Notes: generated by a model from the sequence alone, not told the origin. A stretch of DNA of 64,000 nt from Lysobacter capsici (GCF_018732085.1 NZ_CP076103.1:620001-684000); one strand, 5' to 3'. Shown: positions 20,490 through 29,856, counted from the stretch's first letter. Made by a program: numbers and translations.

Positions 20490-21416
20490 TCAGTACTTCG
20501 CGATCGCCCCATCCAGATCGGCCCACGCATCGATGCCGCCGATCACGTTGTAGACCTGGGTAAAGCCCTGCTGGCGGAAGTGCTCGGCCGCCTGCGCGCT
20601 GCGTCCGCCGTGATGGCACAGGAATGCCAGCGGCGTGTCCTTGGGCAGCGATTCCAGCGCGTCGGCGCCGGCATCGAAGGTGTCGAAGGCGACGCCGACC
20701 TGGGCGATCGCGCGTTCGTCGGCCGGACGCACGTCGACCAGGCGCAGGCTGCCGGCGCTGACGCGTTCGCGCGCCTGCTCCGGTGCGATCGACTGCACCG
20801 GCGGCGGCGCGTTGGGGTTGGTGATCACCAGGCCGCGGCCGCGTTCGTCGTCGGCCCAGTCGATCGACACGCCGTCGGCGCGGCGCGCGTTGATCCAGTC
20901 GGTCTGCACGCGCACGCCGTTGATTTCCACCGCGACCGCGTCGGCATCGACCGGCGCCAGCTGCAGGCGCACGTTATGGCGCGCGTCGACGTCGAGCTGC
21001 ACGGCGAAATTCTCGCCGGCGTTGGCGACCGCGTCGCGCAGCATCTGCGCCGCGGCCGGGGTGATGCTGAGCTTCGGCGGGCTGCGGTCCGGCGCCGGCA
21101 GGCCGAGCAGACCGTGCAGTTCGCCGTTGCCGGCCATCTGCTCGATGATGTCGCTGCCGCCGACCAGTTGCGCGTCGATATACAGCTGCGGAATGGTCGG
21201 CCATTCGCCGTAGACCTTGATGCCTTCGCGCAGGTCCGGGTTCGACAGCACGTCGATGTGGGCGTAGCCCTGCGGCAGCAGCGCGTTCAGCGCGCCGACG
21301 GCCTTGGCCGAGAAGCCGCACTGCGGCGCGTTCGGCTCGCCCTTCATGAACAGCACTACGCGGTTGGACTGGAGCAGGGTTTCGATGCGCGAACGCAGGG
21401 CGGGATCGAGGGACAT
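20490..21416 (-). CDS. Monothiol glutaredoxin - Fe-S carrier-like - rhodanese fusion
   Basis: A 308-residue three-part protein. Residues 1-105 are a Grx4-type monothiol glutaredoxin (active site CGFS, C33, with WPTIPQLYI). Residues about 118-195 resemble an A-type Fe-S carrier/HesB domain (LSITPAAAQMLRDAV, DWINARRADGVSIDW). Residues about 205-308 are a rhodanese with active-site loop CHHGGRS (C267). It probably transfers Fe-S clusters and sulfane sulfur. The ATG at 21416 removes ten unrelated residues. Monocistronic with its own terminator. Confidence 0.9.
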   Translation of the reverse strand: MSLDPALRSRIETLLQSNRVVLFMKGEPNAPQCGFSAKAVGALNALLPQGYAHIDVLSNPDLREGIKVYGEWPTIPQLYIDAQLVGGSDIIEQMAGNGELHGLLGLPAPDRSPPKLSITPAAAQMLRDAVANAGENFAVQLDVDARHNVRLQLAPVDADAVAVEINGVRVQTDWINARRADGVSIDWADDERGRGLVITNPNAPPPVQSIAPEQARERVSAGSLRLVDVRPADERAIAQVGVAFDTFDAGADALESLPKDTPLAFLCHHGGRSAQAAEHFRQQGFTQVYNVIGGIDAWADLDGAIAKY

Positions 21417-21589
21417 GGCGGTCTGTCTGGCGGGATTGATGCCCACATGGGGGCGGCGCGATGCCGCCGCAAGGTAGGATGCGGCATCGGGCGGGGCACG
21501 CTCGGCATGCCGGCTATGCCGAATCGGTCCACATTGCCATCACGACGGCCCCCAGCGCTTGCACAACCGCCACGCCGTGCTGAGCTGTT

Positions 21590-21652
21590 CCCGATTCCCG
21601 ATTCCCGATTCCCGATTCCCGATTCCCGATTCCCGATTCCCGATTCCCGATT
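21590..21652. repeat. Heptanucleotide array (CCCGATT)9 in the deacetylase leader
   Basis: Nine perfect CCCGATT units end 21 bases before the ATG at 21674. No ribosome binding site is visible between array and start codon. Copy number changes would alter the distance to any upstream promoter. Confidence 0.92.
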
Positions 21653-21673
21653 CCCGAGCCTTCCCGCCGCTTG

Positions 21674-22456
21674 ATGAACCCGACCGTCGTCCATCGCCCG
21701 CCGCGCCGACCCTTCGTCTGGGTGTGGCTGTTCGCCGCCTCGCAACTGGGCGTGATCGGGCTGTGGCTGGGCTGGGGCTGGCGAATCGGCTTGCCGGCGC
21801 TGCTGGTCACCCACGCGGTCATGTTCTGGGGCACCTTGTGGCCGCGCTCACGCTTGTTCGGGCCGGTCCTGAGCCGTTTGCCGACGCGCGAGCGCGAGGT
21901 CTGGCTGACCATCGACGACGGCCCCTCGGCCGACACCCCGGCGATGCTCGACCTGCTCGACGCGCATGCGGTCAAGGCCACCTTCTTCGTCGTCGCCGAA
22001 CGCGCGCGCGCGCGGCCGGACCTGCTGGCGCAGATCGTGCAGCGCGGCCACGGCATCGGCCATCACAGCGCCGATCATCCTTCGGCGGCGTTCTGGCGCT
22101 TGGGACCGGCGGCGATGCGACGGCAGATTGTCGACGCCGACCGCAGCTTGCGCGAACTGTTGCCCGGTTATCCGCTGCGCTGGTTCCGCGCAGTGGTCGG
22201 CATGGCCAATCCGTTCACCGCGCGCTGGCTGCGCGATTGCGGCCTGGCGCGCGTGGCCTGGACCGCGCGCGGCTTCGACGCGGTCGCCGCCGACCCGGCC
22301 ACGGTGGTGGCGCGGATCGAACGCGGCCTGTCGCCCGGCGCGATCGTGCTGATGCACGAAGGTGCGCGGCACGGGCGCAATGTCGAGACGATGGCGATGC
22401 TGTTGGCGCGCTTGCAGGCGCTGGGGTATCGGTGCGTGGTGCCGGTGGTGCGGTAA
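21674..22456 (+). CDS. Polysaccharide deacetylase (NodB domain) membrane protein
   Basis: A 260-residue protein with two N-terminal membrane helices (about residues 15-32 and 38-55) and a periplasmic NodB domain. Catalytic features are intact: TIDDGPS (D81/D82), metal-binding HHSADHPS (H131/H135), WTARGFDA and a final VLMHEGARH. It is expected to remove acetyl groups from an N-acetylated polysaccharide or glycolipid. The ATG at 21674 follows directly on an in-frame TTG. Its leader carries the heptamer array. Confidence 0.9.
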   Translation: MNPTVVHRPPRRPFVWVWLFAASQLGVIGLWLGWGWRIGLPALLVTHAVMFWGTLWPRSRLFGPVLSRLPTREREVWLTIDDGPSADTPAMLDLLDAHAVKATFFVVAERARARPDLLAQIVQRGHGIGHHSADHPSAAFWRLGPAAMRRQIVDADRSLRELLPGYPLRWFRAVVGMANPFTARWLRDCGLARVAWTARGFDAVAADPATVVARIERGLSPGAIVLMHEGARHGRNVETMAMLLARLQALGYRCVVPVVR

Positions 22457-22474
22457 CTGGTCACGCAATCGGAA

Positions 22475-23008
22475 GCGATACCGATGCGGGAGGTTTTTTG
22501 TGGGAGGGGCTTCAGCCCCGATGCCTTTCGTTCCGGTCGCAGCGTGGCTTCATCGCCGCTGATCGAACAGCGGCGGGGCTGAAGCCCCTCCCACAAAGTA
22601 CTTCGTGGTTTCGCTATCGCCGAAATTGCAATCTATTTGCCAGAAGTGCCGGTATTGCCGTAACAGGCTAGGCAACCTCAGGCGATACCGATGCTGGAGG
22701 TTTTTTGTGGGAGAGGCTTCAGCCCCGGTGCCTTTCGCTCCGATCGCAGCGTGGCTTCATCGCAGCTGATCGAACAGCGTCGGGGCTGAAGCCCCTCCCA
22801 CAAAATACTTAGTGGTTTCGCTATCGCCGAGATTGCAATCTATTTGCCAGAAGTGCCGGTATTGCCGTAACCGACCGGCAACCTCAAGCGATACCGATGC
22901 GAGAGGTTTTTTGTGGGAGGGGCTTCAGCCCCGATGCTTTTCGCTCCGATCGTAGCGTGGCTTCATCGCAGCTGATCGAATAGCATCGGGGCTGAAGCCC
23001 CTCCCACA
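22475..23008. repeat. Tandem 207-bp repeat, each unit carrying a GTGG-family REP pair
   Basis: Units begin at 22475, 22682 and 22888 (two full, one partial). Each contains an inverted REP pair (22500-22594, 22707-22802, 22913-23008) plus a conserved tail that includes TTGCAATCTATTTGCCAGAA and GTGCCGGTATTGCCGTAAC. The pairs can each fold into a hairpin of about 95 bases. No gene in 22457-23045. Confidence 0.9.
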
Positions 23009-23045
23009 AGAAACCTCGCAGCATCGCGACGATCGCAGCTGCGAT

Positions 23046-23735
23046 TTACTTCGAAGCCACGATCCGCCAGTTGTTGAACGGCGTGCGCCCGAACAACGGC
23101 GTGAACTCCACTTGCAACCCCGCCGCGAGCAATCGCGCGCGCAGCGCTTCGCCATCGGGGTAATAACGCGGCATCGCATTCATCCAGCCCAGCGCGCGCG
23201 AAAACAGATCCACCGCGCGGGTGATGCGCGCGCGTCCGGTGCCGTCGTCCAGGCCGGTGCGGATCACCAGTTTCGCCCCGGGCGTGAGCATCGCGATCAT
23301 CTGGTCGATCGCCTGCGCCTGGGCCGGATAGGGGATGAACTGCAGTACGTCGAGGATCACCACGCTGCCGCGGTGTACGGGCAATTCGCGCGACAGGTCC
23401 ATGGTGTCGAAGCGGGTGTCCTTGAGTCCGACCTTGGTCGCGGCGCGAATCGCGCGACGGATCTTGGCCGCGTCGCTGTCGACGCCGTAGTAGGGCAGGC
23501 GGATGCCGTCGGCGTACAGGGTGTGGGCGAGCAGGCCCAGCCCGCAGCCCAGGTCCAGCAAGGGCGCATCGGTGCCGCGCAGGGCGTCGCTGACGCCGGG
23601 GTAGAGCGGATCGCTGCTGAGCTTGGCGCGGCTGTAGTAATAGTCCCAGCGATTACCGAGCGGGTGTTCGGGCAGGTAGGCGCGGGCGATGTGCAACGCC
23701 TGTCCTGGAGCCATGGCTTGGGCCGCTGGGGTCAT
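23046..23735 (-). CDS. SAM-dependent methyltransferase
   Basis: A 229-residue class I methyltransferase. The SAM-binding motif is LLDLGCGLGLLAHTL, followed by the acidic YYGVDSDAAKI, then MDLSRELP and VVILDVLQFIPY. The start at 23735 (MTPAAQAMAPGQ) is the most upstream sensible ATG; further upstream the frame runs through a REP element. The N-terminal region ALHIARAYLPEHPLGNRWDYYYSRAKLSSDP recalls enzymes acting on sugars or lipids, but the substrate is unknown. Confidence 0.8.
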   Translation of the reverse strand: MTPAAQAMAPGQALHIARAYLPEHPLGNRWDYYYSRAKLSSDPLYPGVSDALRGTDAPLLDLGCGLGLLAHTLYADGIRLPYYGVDSDAAKIRRAIRAATKVGLKDTRFDTMDLSRELPVHRGSVVILDVLQFIPYPAQAQAIDQMIAMLTPGAKLVIRTGLDDGTGRARITRAVDLFSRALGWMNAMPRYYPDGEALRARLLAAGLQVEFTPLFGRTPFNNWRIVASK

Positions 23736-23837
23736 CGCTGGTTGAAGGCCGCGTCGCTGGGGTGGTCGGGCAGTTTGGCACTGTGGGCGCGGATGGGGAA
23801 ATCTGGGTGGTTCGGTGCGTTGCGGGGTAGTCGATGG

Positions 23838-23922
23838 TAGGAGCGGCGTGAGCCGCGACCGCGACATCAAGGTTACGAGGCAAGCGCGGTGTCGCGGTCG
23901 CGGCTGGCGCCGCTCCTACAGG
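23838..23922. repeat. REP pair, GTAG family
   Basis: GTAGGAGCGGCGTGAGCCGC and an inverted copy 30 bases later, between the SGNH hydrolase stop and the methyltransferase start. Confidence 0.8.
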
Positions 23923-23942
23923 GGGCTGCCCGGGAGATACGC

Positions 23943-24566
23943 TCAGGCCGACTGCCCGCGCAGCATGTCCATCGCCACCGGCAACGCCTGCGCGGTCCAC
24001 TGCGCGTACATCGCCGCCGACGGATGCAGGCCGTCCTCGGCGATCATCCCGGTCTGCCGGGCGCCTTCGCGCGAGCCCGGGGTGATGTCGACGAAAGCGA
24101 CCCCGTGCCGCGCGCAGATCTCGCTGGCGGTGATGTTGAACACGTCGAGTTCGGCGCCGATCGCGGCCGGGCCGCGCTTGTCGGTCGCGCCGAACGGGGT
24201 CGCGCCCCAGTCGGGAATCGACAGCACCAGCACGCGGTCGCTGCGGCGGTGCGCATAACCGATCGCGCGTTCGAGCAGTTCGCGGAACTCGCTCGCGTAT
24301 TGCGTGGCGCCGCGGCCGCGGTACTGGTTGTTGACCCCGATCAGCAGGCTGACGAAATCCCACTCGCCCAGCGGCTCGGCCAGGTCCAGCGCGAGCGCGA
24401 GTTCGTCGGTGGTCCAGCCGGTGGTGGCGATGATGCGCGGCGTCGCCACCGCGACGCCGCGTTCGCTCAGGCCGGCCGCCAGTTGCACCGGCCAGCGGCC
24501 CGACTCGGCGACCGCTTCGCCGATGGTGTAGCTGTCGCCCAGCGCGAGGTAACGGAGTTGGGTCAC
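23943..24566 (-). CDS. SGNH/GDSL-type lipase or esterase
   Basis: A 207-residue single-domain hydrolase without a signal peptide. Block I is LALGDSYTIGE with the nucleophile S12, block III is IGVNNQYRG, and block V is DGLHPSAAMYA with the catalytic Asp and His. The middle segment VLVLSIPDWGATPFG is typical of family members. It probably hydrolyses a small ester. It ends 20 bases before a REP pair, and its start lies seven bases after the aminotransferase stop, so the two are co-transcribed. Confidence 0.9.
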   Translation of the reverse strand: MTQLRYLALGDSYTIGEAVAESGRWPVQLAAGLSERGVAVATPRIIATTGWTTDELALALDLAEPLGEWDFVSLLIGVNNQYRGRGATQYASEFRELLERAIGYAHRRSDRVLVLSIPDWGATPFGATDKRGPAAIGAELDVFNITASEICARHGVAFVDITPGSREGARQTGMIAEDGLHPSAAMYAQWTAQALPVAMDMLRGQSA

Positions 24567-24573
24567 CGACGGC

Positions 24574-25836
24574 TCAGGCGACCGCGGCGGACAGCGCCTG
24601 CGCGTTGTGTTCGGCGCGCTGTGCGTGCAGGTCCAGCACGCGCTCGATCCGGCCGAACACTTCGCGCACGTCGGCCGGCTGCGGCAGCAGGGTCACCCGG
24701 AAGTGATTGCGGTAGGGCACGTTGAAGCTGGAGCCGGGTACGACCAGCACGTCCTCGGTTTCCAGCAGTTCCAGCGCGAAGCGGTGGTCGTCGAAGCCTT
24801 GCGCGGCGGCGCCGACCACGGCCGGGAACGCGTACAGCGCGCCGGCCGGCTTGACCAGTTGCAGGTGCTTGCTGGCTTCGACCGCTTCGATCACCGCGCG
24901 GCGCGCTTCGAACAAGCGGCCGCCCGGCGCGCACAGCGGCGCGATGGTGTCTTCGCCGTTGAGCGCGGCCTCGATCGCGAACTGGCCCGGCACGTTGGCG
25001 CACAGGCGCAGCGCGCCGAGCAGGTCCATGGCGTGATGGAAATCGCCGCTGGCGACCGGATCGCCCGACAGCACCGCCCAGCCCACGCGCCAGCCGCAGG
25101 CGCGATGCACCTTGGACAGGCCGCCGAAGCTCAGGCACGGCAGATCGCCGGCGATCGGCGCGACCGGCACGAACTGCGCGCCGTCGTAAAGGATCGAGTC
25201 GTAGATTTCGTCGCACATCAGCAGCAGCTTGTGCTTGGCGGCGATGGCGACGATGCGTTCGATCAACTCGCGCGGATAGGCCGCGCCGGTCGGGTTGTTC
25301 GGGTTGATCAGCACGATCGCGCGGGTGCGGCTGGAGACCAGTTGCTCGATCTCGTCCGGGTCGGGCAGGAAGCCGTTCTCGGGCTGGCAGCGGTAATACA
25401 CCGGACGGCCGTCGTTGAGGATGGTCGCGGCCGACCACAGCGGGTAGTCGGGCGAGGGCAGCAGCACTTCGTCGCCGGGATTGAGCAGGGCGCGCAGCGA
25501 CAGGTCGATCAACTCGCTCACGCCGTTGCCGACGAACACGCGTTCGGGCGAGGCGTTGGGCGTGCCGCGCTTCTTGTGGAAGGCGGCGATGGCTTCGCGC
25601 GCGGCCGGCAGGCCTTGCTGGTGGGTGTAGGGATCGGTATCGGCGATGTGGTCGGCGATCGCGCGCTGCAGGTGCTCGGGGGCGCGGAAACCGAACGCGC
25701 CGGGATTGCCGATGTTGAGCTTGATCTGCTTGCGGCCCTGGGCCTCCAGCTCGCGGGCTCGCCGGGCCAATTCACCGCGGATTTCGTAACGGACTTCGGA
25801 CAGGCGTTCGCGGGTTTTCAGGGGCGGCAAGGACAT
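24574..25836 (-). CDS. PLP-dependent aminotransferase (AlaA/AlaC-like)
   Basis: A 420-residue class I/II aminotransferase. Substrate/PLP features: NIGNPGAFGFRAPEH, NGVSELIDLSL, LINPNNPTGAAYP, MCDEIYDSILYDG and the PLP lysine K242 in SFGGLSKVHRACGWRVGW. The closest well-known relatives make alanine from pyruvate and glutamate (AlaA type). The gene precedes the SGNH hydrolase in a probable two-gene operon and is divergent from rsgA. Confidence 0.88.
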   Translation of the reverse strand: MSLPPLKTRERLSEVRYEIRGELARRARELEAQGRKQIKLNIGNPGAFGFRAPEHLQRAIADHIADTDPYTHQQGLPAAREAIAAFHKKRGTPNASPERVFVGNGVSELIDLSLRALLNPGDEVLLPSPDYPLWSAATILNDGRPVYYRCQPENGFLPDPDEIEQLVSSRTRAIVLINPNNPTGAAYPRELIERIVAIAAKHKLLLMCDEIYDSILYDGAQFVPVAPIAGDLPCLSFGGLSKVHRACGWRVGWAVLSGDPVASGDFHHAMDLLGALRLCANVPGQFAIEAALNGEDTIAPLCAPGGRLFEARRAVIEAVEASKHLQLVKPAGALYAFPAVVGAAAQGFDDHRFALELLETEDVLVVPGSSFNVPYRNHFRVTLLPQPADVREVFGRIERVLDLHAQRAEHNAQALSAAVA

Positions 25837-26059
25837 CGCGGCGGGTCGGGGTCGATGAAAGTGGCGTCCAGACTAGCTGAATCGGCACGAGTATTCAGCT
25901 GGGGGTGGGGTTGGCGGAGCGCATCGGTTTGCGGCCGGCGGCACGCTTCGGCGACCGGGCCGGCGGCGCCGGGGCGGGATCGGCCCGCAAACCGGCGGAT
26001 GGATCGGCCGATCCGGCCCAAAACCCACGCCCGGCCTATGTAGAATCGCGCCATGCCCA

Positions 26060-27223
26060 ATGCCTGTCGCGCCTTTGACTCCTGAACTCGCCGCCTTGCA
26101 GGCGATCGGCTGGCCGATCACGGCCGAAGACCCGTTGCCGGCCGACCCGGTCTGGCGCCAGGCCCTCGCCGACCACCCGCAGGCCCGCCCGGCGCGGGTC
26201 ACCGAGCAGCACCGCAGCGGCTACGTGGTCTCCGACGGCCCCGACAGCGGCTACCGGGTCGAGTCCCTGCCCGAGTGGCAGCGCGCGGCCAACTACAAGA
26301 AAGGTTCGCTCGCGCCCGAGCAGCGGCCCGGGGTCGGCGACTGGATGCTGGTCGAGGGCGAGCCCGAACGCGCCAAGGTCGTGGCCTTGCTGCCGCGCTA
26401 CAGCGCGATCAAGCGCGGCGCGGCCGGCGAGCACTACAAGCAGCAGCTGATCGCGGCGAACATCGACACGGTGTTCGTGGTGTGCGGGCTGGACGGCGAC
26501 TTCAATCCGCGCCGGATCGAACGTTATCTGTTGCTGGTGCGCGGCGGCGCCGAGCCGGTGATCGTGCTGACCAAGGCCGACGAAGCGCTCGCCGCGAACG
26601 AGCATGCGGTCGCCGAAGCCAGCGGCGCGCTGATCGAACTCGCGCAGGGCGTGGCGATCCGCGCGGTCAATGCGCGCGATCGCGAAAGCAGCGTCGCGGC
26701 GATGTCGCCGTGGCTCAAGCCCGGGCGCACCGTGGTGCTGGTCGGGTCCTCCGGCGCCGGCAAGTCGACCCTGACCAACAGCCTGCTCGGCAACGAACGC
26801 ATGAAGACCGGCGCGGTCCGCGAAAGCGACGCGCGCGGTCGCCACACCACCACCCACCGCGCCTTGATTCCGCTGCCGTCGGGCGCCTGCCTGATCGACA
26901 CGCCCGGCATGCGCGAACTCAAGCCGACCGGCGAAGAGGACGTGGCCGAGAATTTCGCCGATGTCGAGGCGCTGGCCGAGCAATGCAAGTTCCGCGACTG
27001 CTCGCACGCGAGCGAACCGGGTTGCGCGGTGCGCGAGGCGATCGAGAGCGGCAAGCTCGACCCGCAGCGGTTCGCCAGTTATCTGAAGTTGAGCGGCGAG
27101 GTGTCGGGTGCGGCCAGCAAGCTCGCCAACCGGCGCGCGCACAAGGCCGATATCAAGGCGCCTGGGAAGCCTTCGGGCAAGCCTTCGAACAAGAGTTCGG
27201 GCGATAAGCATGGGCGGCGTTGA
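26060..27223 (+). CDS. rsgA: Ribosome small-subunit-dependent GTPase A
   Basis: A 387-residue circularly permuted GTPase that helps late maturation of the 30S subunit. After an N-terminal OB-fold the motifs come in the permuted order G4 (TKAD, 171-174), G1 (GSSGAGKST, 229-237), G3 (DTPG, from 280). A zinc-binding Cys/His cluster follows (EQCKFRDCSHASEPGCAV). The ATG at 26060 starts MPVAPLTPELAALQAIGW; a near-by ATG at 26053 is out of frame. The Lys/Ser/Gly-rich tail is likely RNA-binding. Confidence 0.95.
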   Translation: MPVAPLTPELAALQAIGWPITAEDPLPADPVWRQALADHPQARPARVTEQHRSGYVVSDGPDSGYRVESLPEWQRAANYKKGSLAPEQRPGVGDWMLVEGEPERAKVVALLPRYSAIKRGAAGEHYKQQLIAANIDTVFVVCGLDGDFNPRRIERYLLLVRGGAEPVIVLTKADEALAANEHAVAEASGALIELAQGVAIRAVNARDRESSVAAMSPWLKPGRTVVLVGSSGAGKSTLTNSLLGNERMKTGAVRESDARGRHTTTHRALIPLPSGACLIDTPGMRELKPTGEEDVAENFADVEALAEQCKFRDCSHASEPGCAVREAIESGKLDPQRFASYLKLSGEVSGAASKLANRRAHKADIKAPGKPSGKPSNKSSGDKHGRR

Positions 27224-27279
27224 GCGCGGCGGTTTGAGGGATTACGCGTGCGCGGGTCGTTTGCTTGCTCGTGATGCAA

Positions 27280-27600
27280 AGCAAAAGCAAATCCCCCCTG
27301 CCCCCCTTTTGCAAAGGGGGGAACAGCACGGGGTTGCGGGCGGTGATGCGGCGGTCTTGATGCTTGGTGTGCGACGGGATCGCTTTGATGAGCGCGGTGA
27401 GCGTCATCAGCGCCACGGCCAGCACCATCATCTCAGCGAACGCCATCGCCGCGGCGAACCTCATCGCCACGGCGAACCTCATCACTGCAGCGAACGCGAT
27501 CGCCACAGCGAACGCCATCGCCGCTTGCCGCCAGCGACAACCCCTGCCGATCGCCTACCCCCTTTGCAAAAGGGGGGCAGGGGGGATTTGCTTTTGCTTG
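27280..27600. repeat. MITE-like element with inverted C/G-run ends and an 18-bp minisatellite
   Basis: The left end (AAGCAAATCCCCCCTGCCCC, then TTTGCAAAGGGGGG) and the right end (CCCCTTTGCAAAAGGGGGG, then AGGGGGGATTTGCTT) are inverted copies about 40 bases long. Between them five tandem 18-mers beginning GCGAAC lie at 27436, 27454, 27472, 27490 and 27508. No gene is supported in 27224-27667. Confidence 0.8.
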
Positions 27601-27667
27601 TGCTGTCGCCCCCGCCTTCACCGACGGCGCAAACACCCCACCACCACCGCCCCCGCGGAATCCACCC

Positions 27668-28945
27668 ATGAGCCTGCCGCCCCCGCCCAGCCTCCCCCCC
27701 GACATCCAGCACCACGCCGCGCTCGACGCGCGCATGGTCCGCGCCGCGCGCGGCATCAAGCTGCTGACCATGGCCAGTTGGCCGGCCGGGCTGGAAGCGC
27801 CGTTCCTCGCCGATTACGCGCGCGGCGTCGCCCGATTGCCGGTGATCGACTACCCCAAGCACGATTTCAGCGAGGTGCGCGCCGAACTCGAGGCGGTCGC
27901 GAACGAGGCCGACCCCGATCATCCGCTCGGCGAATACCTGATCGAATCCGCGCAGTCCTGGGGCATCGCCGCGCAGTTGCTCGAATGCCTCGGCACCCCG
28001 CAAGTCACCGACTACTCGGTGCGGCTGTTCGGCAAACCCGATGTCGCCCTGCCCGGGCAAGGCCCGAGCACCCGCGAAGCGGCCAACCATTTCATCTCCA
28101 TCGCCAACGAGCTCGACCGCGAACTGATGTCGCCGGCGGAAACCGTGGAAATCTCCGCGACCGCGTTGAGCCTGCAGTTGCAGCGCGACCTCGACGATTA
28201 CTTCGACACCCGCGTGATCGACGTGGTCCTCGATCCGACCCTGATCGCCAAGGCCGCGGCCGGCGCGACCCGCATCCGCCTGCGCACCGGCGCGGCGTTC
28301 AGCGACTACGATCGCCATCAGTTGCTGCAACACGAAGCCTTCGTGCATTCGCTGACCGCGCTCAACGGCCGCGAGCAACCGGTGTTGCCGAGCCTGGCGC
28401 TGTCCTCGCCGCGCAGCACCGCCACCCAGGAAGGCTTGGCGACCTTCGCCGAGCAGATCACCGGCAGCATCGACATCGGCCGCATGAAGCGACTGAGCCT
28501 GCGCATCGACGCGGTCGCGATGGCGCTCGACGGCGCCGACTTCATCGAAGTGTTCCGCTATTTCATCGACGCCGGCCAGACGCAGAGCGAAAGCTTCGCT
28601 TCCGCGCAGCGCGTGTTCCGCGGCGTGCCGACCGGCGGCGGCGCGGCGTTCACCAAGGACACCGTGTACCTGCGCGGCCTGGTCGGCGTGCATACCTTCT
28701 TCCGCTGGGCCTTGCGCCAGCAGAAGCTGCATCTGTGCCGTTGGCTGTTCGCCGGCAAGATGACCCTCGGCGATGTCCAGCGCTTCGAGCCTTTGTTCCA
28801 CGACGGCGTGCTGGCCCCGCCGCGCTGGATGCCGCCGTGGATCACCCGCGCGAACGGCCTGGCCGGCATGCTGGCGTTCTCGCTGTTCGCCAATCGCATT
28901 CGTCTGGATCAGATGGCTGAGGGCGATTTCAGCGAGATCGGTTGA
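27668..28945 (+). CDS. QEGLA-motif (DUF1704/MATCAP-like) metallopeptidase-family protein
   Basis: A 425-residue soluble protein annotated in many genomes as flavohemoglobin expression-modulating QEGLA motif protein. The possible metal site HEAFVH lies at 222-227 and the name-giving QEGLA at 254-258, both in helical context. This matches the DUF1704 family, whose eukaryotic relatives are tubulin-trimming peptidases (MATCAP). The bacterial role is not established. The ATG at 27668 follows directly on the MITE-like element. Confidence 0.85.
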   Translation: MSLPPPPSLPPDIQHHAALDARMVRAARGIKLLTMASWPAGLEAPFLADYARGVARLPVIDYPKHDFSEVRAELEAVANEADPDHPLGEYLIESAQSWGIAAQLLECLGTPQVTDYSVRLFGKPDVALPGQGPSTREAANHFISIANELDRELMSPAETVEISATALSLQLQRDLDDYFDTRVIDVVLDPTLIAKAAAGATRIRLRTGAAFSDYDRHQLLQHEAFVHSLTALNGREQPVLPSLALSSPRSTATQEGLATFAEQITGSIDIGRMKRLSLRIDAVAMALDGADFIEVFRYFIDAGQTQSESFASAQRVFRGVPTGGGAAFTKDTVYLRGLVGVHTFFRWALRQQKLHLCRWLFAGKMTLGDVQRFEPLFHDGVLAPPRWMPPWITRANGLAGMLAFSLFANRIRLDQMAEGDFSEIG

Positions 28946-28971
28946 GACCGATGCAACCGTTACGTATCTGA

Positions 28972-29058
28972 CTGTAGGAGCGCCGCAAGTCGCGACCGCG
29001 GAACCACACATACGACGTGAGCGACGTTTCGCGGTCGCGACTTGCGGCGCTCCTACAG
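28972..29058. repeat. REP pair, GTAG family, variant loop
   Basis: The arms read GTAGGAGCGCCGCAAGTCGC, a compensated variant of the usual GAGCGGCGCGAGCCGC hairpin: both stem sides changed (GGCG to GCCG and matching bases). It separates the convergent QEGLA and phbB genes. Confidence 0.8.
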
Positions 29059-29074
29059 TCGCTTCGATGCGAGA

Positions 29075-29815
29075 TCAGTTCATATGCAGGCCGCCATTGA
29101 CCGCGTAATCCGCGCCAGTCACGAACGCCGCATCGTCGCAAGCCAGCCACGCGCACAGGCTCGCGACTTCCTCCGGCTTGCCCAGCCGCCGCACCGGCAC
29201 CGACGCGGCGAGCCGGTCGAGCACATCCGGCGGAAACGCGCTGATCGCCGCGCTGGCGACATAACCGGGCGACACCGTGTTGACCGTGACCCCGCGCGCG
29301 GCGAACTCCTGCGCCAATGCGCGAGTGAAGCCATGCATCGCCGACTTCGCGGTGGCGTAGTTGACCTGGCCGATCTGGCCCTTCTGCGCGCTGACCGAGG
29401 CGATGTTGATGATGCGTCCCCAGCCGCGCGATGACATGCCGTCGATCACCTGCTTGGTGATGTTGAACAAGGTATGCAGATTGCCGGCCATCACCGCGTT
29501 CCAGTCCTCGCGGGTCATCTGCCGGAACAGGATGTCGCGGGTGCCGCCGGCGTTGTTGACCAGCACGTCGACCTCGCCGACCTCGGCCTTGACCTTGGCG
29601 AACGCGGCGACCGTGGAATCCCAGTCGGCGGCGTTGCCTTCCGAGGCGATGAAGTCGAAGCCCAGTTCGCGCTGCTCGCGCAGCCAGCCGGCCTTGCGCG
29701 GCGAATTCGGCCCGCACCCGGCGACTACGGTGTGGCCGTTGAGCGCGAGCTTTTGGCAGATCGCAGTGCCGAGGCTGCCCATGCCGCTGGTGACGTAGGC
29801 GATGCGGAGTGTCAT
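29075..29815 (-). CDS. phbB: Acetoacetyl-CoA reductase (PhbB-like SDR)
   Basis: A 246-residue short-chain dehydrogenase that reduces acetoacetyl-CoA to 3-hydroxybutyryl-CoA with NADPH. The nucleotide site is VTSGMGSLGTAI (the first Gly of the usual TGG is Ser), followed by NNAGGTRD at 87-94 and the catalytic S140, Y153 and K157 (INIASVSAQKGQIGQVNYATAK). The ATG at 29815 has AGGAAC upstream. No PHB synthase or thiolase is adjacent. Another SDR role, such as 3-oxoacyl-ACP reduction, cannot be excluded. Confidence 0.85.
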   Translation of the reverse strand: MTLRIAYVTSGMGSLGTAICQKLALNGHTVVAGCGPNSPRKAGWLREQRELGFDFIASEGNAADWDSTVAAFAKVKAEVGEVDVLVNNAGGTRDILFRQMTREDWNAVMAGNLHTLFNITKQVIDGMSSRGWGRIINIASVSAQKGQIGQVNYATAKSAMHGFTRALAQEFAARGVTVNTVSPGYVASAAISAFPPDVLDRLAASVPVRRLGKPEEVASLCAWLACDDAAFVTGADYAVNGGLHMN

Positions 29816-29856
29816 GGCGAACGGTTCCTGTGTGAGGCGTTGCTGGGTATCCGACG

